Assembly (NCBI GenBank): GCA_029939815.1
Contig: JAOZSF010000020.1
Location: 1 to 12,571, forward strand
Direction of reading: 5' to 3'
DNA length: 12,571 nucleotides
Source: a bacterium
GTDB taxonomy: Bacteria > Auribacterota > UBA3054 > B51-G9
Each line of letters begins with the position of its first letter. Position 1 is the stretch's first letter. The translations under genes were made by a program, and so were the position numbers. Shown piece by piece: positions 1-5,801 of the stretch. Under the pieces are notes generated by a model. The model searched no databases, was not told where the DNA came from, and saw only the letters and a program-made list of their open reading frames with translations.

Positions 1-39
1 TAATCCAATAATCCAATAATCCAATAATCCAATAATCCA
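1..39. repeat. 8-nt tandem repeat (TAATCCAA) in the leader of the first gene
   Basis: Four perfect copies of TAATCCAA fill 1-32, and a fifth copy with a changed last base runs to about 39-40. The array ends about five bases before the ATG at 45 and may continue left of the window. Each full unit carries TAA, so the array cannot be coding in the frame of the downstream gene (TAA at 33-35 closes that frame). There is no recognisable Shine-Dalgarno sequence between the array and the ATG. Copy-number change would alter leader length but not the reading frame. Confidence 0.85.
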
Positions 40-44
40 GACCA

Positions 45-1238
45 ATGACTTCTATAATTAATGAAACTTTCGATAAAGGTAAAGGTGTTTTACAATTAAT
101 CCCGGTTTTCGTTCCTCGTCGGTTCAGTGCCGCAGGTAAACGTCTCCGACTCCATCCGGACGATTATTACGCGCTCGGTACCCAACGCGGCTCAATTAAG
201 GAACGCTGGTTTTCTTCCGTTATTAAATGTATGAACGGTCCGCTCGCTGCGGAAGACGAGGGCTTTAGTTACGTCATGCCTGCTTCGGGAAATGTTAAAG
301 AAAAATTCACCTTAAAGGAAACACAGGACGAACTTAAAAATGAACTCGTGGGCGATGAACTTATGGAAAAATTCGGCGGATGGCCTATGTATTCAAAATT
401 TTTCGATTTCGGTGAACCGCTTTTTCATCACCTGCACCTCGATTTTGAAGCCGCGGCACGTGTAGGACAACTCGGCAAGCCGGAATCATATTATTTTCCT
501 CCGCAGTTGAACAATCATCTCGGAACTTTTCCTGTTACATATTTTGGTTTTGACCCGGATGTTACAAAAGACCAAATTCGTGAAAGATTGTTAAACTACG
601 AAAAAGAAGATATTAAAATCACTGAACTTTCTCGCGCTTACAGAATTCAACTCGGTACAGGATGGTACACTCCGCCAGGAGTTATTCACGCACCGGGCTC
701 TGTTTTAACTTACGAGCCGCAATGGAACAGCGATGTAAATTCTGTTTATGAAAATATTACGGCGAATGAAATTTATCCTTATGATTTTCTCGTTGAAAAT
801 TGCCCGGAAGATAAAAAACGGGATATTGATTATGTTATCAGTTTAATGGACTGGGAAAAAAATATTGACCCTCACTATAAAAAAACGTTCTTCCGTCCAC
901 CAATCACCTGCAAACATTCTAATGAGCAGTTTACTGAAAAATGGATTTCTTACGGGAATGATTATGTCGGCGCAAAAGAACTTTCAATTCAACCGGGGCA
1001 AACTGTTACAATAAAAGATCCGGTCGCTTATGGCTGCATTATGATTCAGGGACATGGGAAATTCGGCGAGTACGATGCTGAAGCGGCAATTATGCTGCGG
1101 TACGGTCAAACAAGCGCGGACGAATATTTTATTTCTGAAAAAGCCGCAAAAGAAGGTATCACAATAACAAACAATTCCCTACACGAACCGATGGTAATTT
1201 TAAAACATTTCGGTCCTAACCATCCTGAAATGCCTTAA
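45..1238 (+). CDS. Cupin-type phosphomannose-isomerase-like protein
   Basis: This is a complete 397-residue protein with no signal peptide, so it is probably cytoplasmic. The core resembles the metal-binding cupin of class I mannose-6-phosphate isomerases. It has an HHLHLDF segment with His129 and His131, then a GKPESYYF block with Glu147, spaced as in the HPDDEYA...GKTE pattern of that family. Next come PPGVIHAPGS with His215 and the EPQWNSDV stretch that matches the EVQQNSD region. These residues would bind one Zn or similar divalent metal. A second beta-rich region (about 310-395) could be the C-terminal cupin half. Known family members interconvert aldose and ketose phosphates; the true substrate here is unknown, and a non-phosphorylated sugar isomerase is possible. 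The ATG at 45 is the only start after the in-frame stop at 33-35. It has no clear Shine-Dalgarno sequence and sits directly after a tandem repeat. A hairpin overlaps the stop codon. Confidence 0.75.
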   Translation: MTSIINETFDKGKGVLQLIPVFVPRRFSAAGKRLRLHPDDYYALGTQRGSIKERWFSSVIKCMNGPLAAEDEGFSYVMPASGNVKEKFTLKETQDELKNELVGDELMEKFGGWPMYSKFFDFGEPLFHHLHLDFEAAARVGQLGKPESYYFPPQLNNHLGTFPVTYFGFDPDVTKDQIRERLLNYEKEDIKITELSRAYRIQLGTGWYTPPGVIHAPGSVLTYEPQWNSDVNSVYENITANEIYPYDFLVENCPEDKKRDIDYVISLMDWEKNIDPHYKKTFFRPPITCKHSNEQFTEKWISYGNDYVGAKELSIQPGQTVTIKDPVAYGCIMIQGHGKFGEYDAEAAIMLRYGQTSADEYFISEKAAKEGITITNNSLHEPMVILKHFGPNHPEMP

Positions 1239-1260
1239 AATAGCGTGATACGCTATTTTA
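1236..1260 (+). terminator. Stem-loop overlapping the stop codon, probable terminator
   Basis: TAAAATAGCGT (1236-1246) pairs perfectly over 11 bp with ACGCTATTTTA (1250-1260) across a GAT loop. It includes the TAA stop of the cupin gene. The descending arm ends in TTTTATT, a short U-rich tail. The stem is A/T-rich at the base, so it could also work on the opposite strand or act mainly as a 3'-end stabiliser. Confidence 0.5.
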
Positions 1261-1270
1261 TTAAATAGTC

Positions 1271-1319
1271 GCCCCCTAAAAAACCGATTTTTGATAGTAA
1301 CCATAGGGGCTTTTTAGGG
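1271..1319 (+). terminator. Second hairpin with T-tract and an alternative pairing
   Basis: GCCCCCTA (1271-1278) pairs with TAGGGGC (1304-1310) with one bulged C. TTTTT (1311-1315) follows directly, which fits an intrinsic terminator with a long loop of about 25 nt. The same left arm has a competing partner: CCCTAAAAA (1274-1282) is perfectly complementary to TTTTTAGGG (1311-1319). The two pairings cannot coexist. The rest of the gap (1320-1414) is very A/T-rich, and I see no convincing promoter in it. Confidence 0.4.
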
Positions 1320-1414
1320 AAAAAGCGTGAAATATTTTGCAAGGTTTTTATAAAATCACGAAATAATCTTACAAAAATAAACATAAAATTTGACTTTTTA
1401 AGGGTCGACTAAAT

Positions 1415-3385
1415 ATGTCAAAAAACATACGAAAATATAGTGATAAATCTAATGATTCCGGAGCCGTTCATGCAGTCGGTAACGGCAAAATTGTCGCTTA
1501 TGCACAAGGACCGAATTTAATAAATTTTTTTGGACCGCCTTACAGTTCGCCGAACATTTTAACAATAGAAACTTTATCTGACGAGGAATTTACCGATAAA
1601 ATTACTCGCGAACCGGGGACCGCGATTTGGAATCATTGTTTAAGCGGCAACGGGAATGAAATTCTGAATTTTTCTGAATTTGTTGATTCAAAATCTCCGG
1701 CGTATATTAGAATTTTTAATTGTAATGGAGGGACGCTGTCCTCAGCGTCCTTTACAATCAAGCCACATTCCGGAAGCTCGTTTATTGAAGTACCCAGCTT
1801 AGACCCTTGCCCCGCGGAACGAAGTAACGCGATGTTTCGTGATCATGTCGGTGCAAAGCGTGAGGTTAAGCAAAATTCGGGTGGAGCACAAGCGGCGTAC
1901 TTATTGATAACTCCTGCCGGAGGACAGATTTTTCATTATCCTACAACTTTAACTTCTTTCCATTGGATTATCCCTTCAGGCAACTGTAAAATTGAAAAAG
2001 ACAAAGACGGTACTTTGATTTTTACATGTTTGGAAGGAGAAAGTTCTTTGGCAATAATAGGGGATAATGATTTTTCATCAGGGCTTCCAATTGCTGAAAG
2101 GATTAACGCAATTGCTCCGGAAAAATTATTAGACCAAACAAGAAATTACTGGAATAAATTCACTGAAACCCGTGAAACTCTTACAGAAAATTTTAATTCA
2201 CTTTCTAACGAAGATAAAAAAATAATCGATGGCGTTGCAACTCTTATAAAAGTTCAACAATCGGATGATGGGGGAGCAATGGCGGGACATTACTATCCGC
2301 TTGCCTATGTTCGCGACCAATACGGCGTTGCAAAAGGTATGCTTGCTCTCGGAATGTTCGAAGAAGCGAAAAAAGCGTTGGAATTTCGCATTAATAAGTT
2401 TAATCATTTCGGAAATTTAAAAAATGCGGAATCAATGGGAACTCATTGCGCACGGCACATGCACGAAAATGACGATGTCGAACAAACGGGCTATATAATT
2501 TTACAAGCAAGGGATTATTTTAATAAAACCGGAGATAATGATTTTATTAAAAAAATATTCCCCATGTTGGATTGGTGCTGGAACGCTCAGTTGCAGCATC
2601 TTGCAGGTGGTTCGCTGCCGTTTAATGGCGATGAAACTTATGTTGCAGGAGGATTTTTTCCACGTTCAGGTTTGCTGCACGGCTCGGCTGATTCAACTTT
2701 GGTGTTTATTGAGGGGGGAAAGTGGCTTGCTGACTGGTCGGCAAAAAATAATTTTTGGGATAAAGATTATACAGCCGCACAAAATAAAATTATTGAAGAA
2801 ACAAAAAAATCATGGCGAAATCTTTTCTTCGATAAAAATAAGATCTACGCTAATGCGCCCGAAAGAGAAAAATTTATTTCACCACCGCGATTTCGACACG
2901 GCGTTTGTGAAAATAATTGCAACTGGTTCGGATGGACTCAACGAACAAAAAACGGTCGATACCAATGCCCTTTATGTTTTGGAAATATAAATCTGCCGGC
3001 GGAATCTCCGGAAAAAATGGAGGTTAATTCCGTTTCACTATTGCCAACCTTTCTTGAAAGTGATATTTTATCAAATGAAGAATTGACCGAAGTGATTAAT
3101 CACATTTTAGAGCAAACACTGCCGAACGGGCACATTCCGACGATTCCGGGTGGAAACGGCTGTGTTGGTTACGACCCCGGATTTTTACTTTTCGCGCTGA
3201 AAAAAATTAATCATCCCGCAGTAGAGAAAATTAAAAATAGAATGATTAGAATGTTGGATAAGCGCGGAGCCTGGACAGAATATTATGATGAAAACGATAA
3301 GTTTAAAAAAGAAAATTGTCGCTGCAGACCGTGGGAAAGCGCGATAAATGCTGCGGCAATAGTAAACCGCGCTTCCCAGCGCTAA
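1415..3385 (+). CDS. Cytoplasmic six-hairpin (alpha/alpha)6 glycosidase-like protein with zinc-ribbon-like insert
   Basis: This is a complete 656-residue protein without a signal peptide. The N-terminal third is beta-rich. From about residue 270 it has the helical-barrel pattern of GH15/GH63/GH78-type glycosidases. YVRDQYGVAKGMLALG (Arg300-Asp301) matches the 'VRD...LLALG' barrel signature, followed by NGDETY (Asp406-Glu407), HGSADSTLVF and GHIPTIPGGNG. Asp/Glu residues of these motifs are the likely active-site acids, but I cannot assign a GH family or substrate. An insert carries Cys498-X3-Cys502-X15-Cys518-X2-Cys521, a zinc-ribbon-like site unusual for such enzymes. The start ATG has AAGGG ten bases upstream. 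The codons near 1720-1757 contain a GC-rich palindrome resembling a REP, and the last codons fall in another palindrome. Being cytoplasmic, it would act on imported oligosaccharides. Confidence is good for the fold and low for the substrate. Confidence 0.7.
   Translation: MSKNIRKYSDKSNDSGAVHAVGNGKIVAYAQGPNLINFFGPPYSSPNILTIETLSDEEFTDKITREPGTAIWNHCLSGNGNEILNFSEFVDSKSPAYIRIFNCNGGTLSSASFTIKPHSGSSFIEVPSLDPCPAERSNAMFRDHVGAKREVKQNSGGAQAAYLLITPAGGQIFHYPTTLTSFHWIIPSGNCKIEKDKDGTLIFTCLEGESSLAIIGDNDFSSGLPIAERINAIAPEKLLDQTRNYWNKFTETRETLTENFNSLSNEDKKIIDGVATLIKVQQSDDGGAMAGHYYPLAYVRDQYGVAKGMLALGMFEEAKKALEFRINKFNHFGNLKNAESMGTHCARHMHENDDVEQTGYIILQARDYFNKTGDNDFIKKIFPMLDWCWNAQLQHLAGGSLPFNGDETYVAGGFFPRSGLLHGSADSTLVFIEGGKWLADWSAKNNFWDKDYTAAQNKIIEETKKSWRNLFFDKNKIYANAPEREKFISPPRFRHGVCENNCNWFGWTQRTKNGRYQCPLCFGNINLPAESPEKMEVNSVSLLPTFLESDILSNEELTEVINHILEQTLPNGHIPTIPGGNGCVGYDPGFLLFALKKINHPAVEKIKNRMIRMLDKRGAWTEYYDENDKFKKENCRCRPWESAINAAAIVNRASQR
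1720..1757 (+). repeat. REP-like palindrome inside the glycosidase coding sequence
   Basis: GGACGCTG (1731-1738) and CAGCGTCC (1743-1750) form a perfect 8-bp stem around TCCT. They are flanked by a second complementary pair, TTGTAA (1720-1725) and TTACAA (1752-1757). The region is much more GC-rich than its surroundings. It encodes roughly residues 102-114, a Gly/Ser-rich stretch (NGGTLSSASF) that reads through in frame. The shape matches REP palindromes, but I have no second copy in the window to prove mobility. Confidence 0.5.
3369..3382 (+). repeat. GC-rich palindrome at the 3' end of the glycosidase gene
   Basis: GCGCT (3369-3373) and AGCGC (3378-3382) form a 5-bp stem with a TCCC loop. 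The palindrome encodes the last residues (RASQ) and abuts the final Arg codon and TAA. No T-tract follows, so it is not an obvious terminator. It is the first of four GC-rich hairpins in the next 120 bases. Confidence 0.4.
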
Positions 3386-3393
3386 CGAAGTAA

Positions 3394-3412
3394 CATGCCA
3401 AGCGTGGTCATG
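3394..3412 (+). repeat. Imperfect palindrome, REP-like
   Basis: CATGCCA (3394-3400) pairs with TGG-T-CATG (3405-3412) with one bulged T around an AGCG loop. The internal AAGCGTGG also occurs in the right-hand REP at 8743-8765, a short match that could be chance. Confidence 0.3.
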
Positions 3413-3438
3413 CCTGGTTCTTACTTTTGATTAATTCC

Positions 3439-3459
3439 GCAGCCACTTGCAGCGGCTAC
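3439..3459 (-). repeat. REP-like element with GTAG tetranucleotide
   Basis: Read on the minus strand, it starts with GTAG (3459-3456), followed by the imperfect palindrome AGCCGCT-GCA-AGTGGCT: a 7-bp stem with one G.T wobble and a 3-nt loop. A GTAG tetranucleotide just 5' of an imperfect palindrome is the described layout of REP sequences recognised by RAYT transposases. The REPs at 8349 and 8743 also begin with GTAG. Confidence 0.5.
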
Positions 3460-3475
3460 AACCTGAAACCCTTGT

Positions 3476-3489
3476 CCGGCGAATGCCGG
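3476..3489 (+). repeat. Short GC-rich hairpin upstream of the URO-D gene
   Basis: CCGGC (3476-3480) and GCCGG (3485-3489) form a 5-bp all-GC stem with a GAAT tetraloop. It ends 15 bases before the Shine-Dalgarno sequence of the URO-D-like gene. It could be a REP-type repeat, or a leader hairpin protecting the 5' end of the mRNA. No T-tract follows. Confidence 0.4.
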
Positions 3490-3504
3490 GTGAAAATAAT
3501 ACAC

Positions 3505-3510
3505 AGGAGA
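3505..3510 (+). promoter_or_regulatory. Shine-Dalgarno sequence that sets the start of the URO-D-like gene
   Basis: AGGAGA lies five bases before the ATG at 3516. This decides the start. The open frame runs back to a TTG at 3447, but that extension would overlap the REP-like palindromes and has no ribosome binding site. Confidence 0.75.
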
Positions 3511-3515
3511 CAATT

Positions 3516-4808
3516 ATGTGGAATCCAATGCTGTTAAGAAAAGAAATGAATCCAAATGCGATTGTTCCTCAGTCCGTTCCGGAAAAAGATAAAGAACTCT
3601 TGCGAAAACTTGCCGCGCGTTCACGCGAGATTGCCGAACTGCCGATTATGGCGGAACGAAAGAAATTATGGATTGCCCATAATGGTTTAAAATCGGAAAT
3701 TCCGATGATTCTTGCCGATCCGGAATGTGCGTGGGAAGAACTTATTCCCACTTCGGAATTAAAGTGTGAAAACCCGCTTTTACAATATTGGGAACTTTGT
3801 CTCAGAAAAAAAATATTCTGGTACGAAAATATTAACGATGATGATACTGTAGAACCCTGGTTTGACATTGGCTGGAATATCTCTATGAGTGATTTCGGCG
3901 TGAAAGTAGAAAAAACTTACGGCGAGGACAGGGGAAGTTATGTCTGGACTCATCCGGTTAAAAAACTTCCCGAAGATATGAAAGACCTGAAATTCCGCGA
4001 AATTAAAATTGACCGCGAAAATACTTACGCGCAAATGGAACTCGCTGAAAAACTCTTCGGCGATTTGCTCCCGCCAAGAATTCGTGGTAAATATTTCTGG
4101 AGCGCGGGACTTACTGCTTCGGTTATTGAACTCGTTGGGCTTGAAGAACTTATGATGATGATGTATGACCAACCGGAAGGTCTTCATCAATTAATGGCTT
4201 GGATGCGTGATGAATTCATGCATTTTCTTGATGTTCTCGAAAGTGAAAAACTGCTTAGTGATACCAATGAAAATGATTATATCGGTTCAGGCGGCATCGC
4301 TTATACAGATGAACTTCCTCAAAAAGACAGAAAGAAAGACGAACCGGTAAGATTAATTGATACTTGGGGTCATCTTGAATCACAGGAAACTGTCGGCGTT
4401 TCACCGCAAATGTTTAATGAATTTATCTTCCCGTACCAAATGCCGCTCGCGGAAAGATTCGGACTCGTTTGTTATGGCTGCTGTGAACCGGTTGATAAAC
4501 GTCTTGAATATATTTTTCAAATTCCCCGACTGCGACGGCTTTCAGTTTCGCCGTGGGCTGATGAAGAAGTTTGCGCGGAAAAATTCGGCAGAAATTATAT
4601 TTATTCAAGAAAACCTAATCCCGCACCGCTTTGCATAGACTTTAATGAAGATGTTTTGAGAGAAAGTATCGTTACTACTTTACAAAAAGCTCAAGGTTGT
4701 GTTCTCGAATTTAATATGAAAGATACTCACACCGTTCAAAATGACAAAACAAGAATCGGTAAGTGGGTGGAAATGGCGAGAGAAGAAATTGATAAACATT
4801 GGAAATAA
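3516..4808 (+). CDS. Uroporphyrinogen decarboxylase (URO-D)-fold protein
   Basis: This 430-residue soluble protein resembles the URO-D-like proteins abundant in Lentisphaerae and related lineages, not the heme enzyme. Visible landmarks are RGKYFWSAGLTASVIELVGLEELMMMMYDQPE (about 189-220, written here only as a landmark region), WGHLESQETVGVSPQMFNEF (about 285-304), and CYGCCEP at residues 319-325 followed by DKRLEYIFQIPRLRRLSVSP. In the related MtaA/CmuA methyltransferases a His-X-Cys element near this point binds zinc. Here Cys319, Cys322, Cys323 and perhaps the Cys in APLC may do so. Known relatives move methyl groups between methylated substrates and corrinoid or thiol carriers. A role in demethylating sugars or aromatics in this locus is inference; no corrinoid protein is visible nearby. 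The gene is flanked by REP-like hairpins upstream and alternative stem-loops downstream. Confidence 0.7.
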   Translation: MWNPMLLRKEMNPNAIVPQSVPEKDKELLRKLAARSREIAELPIMAERKKLWIAHNGLKSEIPMILADPECAWEELIPTSELKCENPLLQYWELCLRKKIFWYENINDDDTVEPWFDIGWNISMSDFGVKVEKTYGEDRGSYVWTHPVKKLPEDMKDLKFREIKIDRENTYAQMELAEKLFGDLLPPRIRGKYFWSAGLTASVIELVGLEELMMMMYDQPEGLHQLMAWMRDEFMHFLDVLESEKLLSDTNENDYIGSGGIAYTDELPQKDRKKDEPVRLIDTWGHLESQETVGVSPQMFNEFIFPYQMPLAERFGLVCYGCCEPVDKRLEYIFQIPRLRRLSVSPWADEEVCAEKFGRNYIYSRKPNPAPLCIDFNEDVLRESIVTTLQKAQGCVLEFNMKDTHTVQNDKTRIGKWVEMAREEIDKHWK

Positions 4809-4878
4809 ATTCAAATTGAATACAATTTGAATTTAGTATTTAAATACCAAATTCATCCCGGTTTTTAGGGATGAATTT
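4807..4878 (+). promoter_or_regulatory. Alternative stem-loop region between the URO-D and binding-protein genes
   Basis: Segment A (AAATTCAAATTG, 4807-4818) pairs perfectly over 12 bp with segment B (CAATTTGAATTT, 4823-4834). Segment C (AAATTCATCCC, 4849-4859) pairs perfectly over 11 bp with segment D (GGGATGAATTT, 4868-4878). Between B and C lies the palindrome GTATTTAAATAC (4836-4847), which lets GAATTT of B pair with AAATTC of C in a competing stem with a single A.C mismatch. The layout resembles A:B plus C:D versus B:C switching in attenuators, but no U-tract follows D. A 3'-end structure for the URO-D transcript is the simpler reading. Confidence 0.5.
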
Positions 4879-4882
4879 ATAC

Positions 4883-4910
4883 CTGAACCCTGACACCTGA
4901 CACCCGACAC
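4883..4910. repeat. 7-nt tandem repeat (CTGACAC) in the leader of the binding-protein gene
   Basis: Four 7-nt units follow one another: CTGAACC, CTGACAC, CTGACAC, CCGACAC. They end five bases before the ATG at 4916. The first 21 bases match the start of the repeat at 7289-7309 at 19 of 21 positions, so this is a dispersed element and not a one-off. No Shine-Dalgarno sequence lies between repeat and start codon. Confidence 0.75.
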
Positions 4911-4915
4911 CGATT

Positions 4916-5782
4916 ATGCTAAAACTACGATTTATTACTCACTGTGTTGATGAAGATTTTTTCGACACTGTGAAAAAAGGAACTGATGACGCCGCAAAAC
5001 TGCTCGGCGTTCAATACGATTTTGTCGGAACGGAAGACGTTGATTTCGATGAACAAATCGAAATGGTGAGACAGGCAATCCGTGATAATGTTGATGGGAT
5101 TGCCACAAGCACGCTTCATCCTACAGCTTATAACGAAGTTCTTGCGGAAGTTCAAAAAGCAAAAATTCCTGTTGTGCTTTTAAATACCGCCGCAAGTCAG
5201 GGGATAAATAACGATATTCCTTTTATTGGTCAGGATGTTTATCAGGCAGGAAAAAAAATCGGCGCAAATATCGGAAATAAAATACCGGATGGCTCTAAAG
5301 TTCTTGTCCCAATTCATTCTGAAGGTATTTCCGCACTCGATGAACGCGCGCGGGGGATTCGCGATGGTCTTGCTAATAAAAACCTTGATTTCGAATCGGT
5401 CGTTACAGGAATCGAAGTTGAAGACGGGTTCAGAGTTATTTCCGAAAAAATGAAGACCGATCCGGAAATCAAAATCGTTCTTTGTACAGGGCAGGCGGAT
5501 ACCGAAGGCGCCGGGAAAGCGGTTCAAACTCACTTTCCCAATCGAGGATATATTGTTGCCGGCTTTGACGTATCACCGGGGATTCTGCAGCTGATAAAAA
5601 ATGATGTTATTTCGTTTACATTAGACCAGCAGCCTTACGCGCAGGGATTTTATCCGGTTATTCAGCTCGTCCAGCAAATCCGTTACGGTATAATTCCGTC
5701 TGATATGGATTCCGGTTCAACGCTGATTTCAAAAGAAAATGTTGATGAAGTAATGAAACTAACTGAAGAAGGATACAGATAA
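4916..5782 (+). CDS. Sugar-binding-protein-like (Peripla_BP_4/RbsB fold) protein without signal peptide
   Basis: This 288-residue protein spans the whole mature region of a ribose-binding-type periplasmic protein. The opening strand LRFITHCVDEDFFDTVKKGTD is followed by DGIATSTLHP, the hinge strand IPVVLLNT, ERARGIRDGL, the EIKIVLCTGQ region, YIVAGFDVSPG and a C-terminal ISFTLDQQPYAQGF. It begins directly at the first beta-strand. There is no hydrophobic leader, no lipobox and no helix-turn-helix, so it should stay in the cytoplasm. An in-frame TGA at 4898-4900 rules out an upstream extension. It is followed after 19 bp by an MFS sugar porter, not by ABC genes. It may be a cytosolic sugar sensor or scavenger, or a former ABC component that lost its leader. 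No Shine-Dalgarno sequence precedes the ATG, which follows a tandem repeat. The fold is secure; the role is not. Confidence 0.75.
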   Translation: MLKLRFITHCVDEDFFDTVKKGTDDAAKLLGVQYDFVGTEDVDFDEQIEMVRQAIRDNVDGIATSTLHPTAYNEVLAEVQKAKIPVVLLNTAASQGINNDIPFIGQDVYQAGKKIGANIGNKIPDGSKVLVPIHSEGISALDERARGIRDGLANKNLDFESVVTGIEVEDGFRVISEKMKTDPEIKIVLCTGQADTEGAGKAVQTHFPNRGYIVAGFDVSPGILQLIKNDVISFTLDQQPYAQGFYPVIQLVQQIRYGIIPSDMDSGSTLISKENVDEVMKLTEEGYR

Positions 5783-5801
5783 TTTAAAAAATGGAGAAAA
5801 A

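Noticed and set aside
1390..1414. TTGACT as a -35 box for the cytoplasmic glycosidase gene
   Set aside because: A -10 at proper spacing would fall on the start codon, and the best TAAATA is only 14 bp away.
1816..3394. Shared 11-mer AACGAAGTAAC in the glycosidase gene (about 1819) and after its stop (about 3384)
   Set aside because: Many 11-mer pairs are expected by chance in 12.5 kb; with no longer match I cannot call it a repeat family.
3447..3515. N-terminal extension of the URO-D-like protein from a TTG start
   Set aside because: It overlaps REP-like palindromes and has no ribosome binding site, while AGGAGA lies five bases before the ATG at 3516.
3569..4190. Antisense open frames opposite the URO-D gene, and similar ones opposite other genes
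   Set aside because: They mirror well-supported genes, lack ribosome binding sites and show no recognisable protein motifs.
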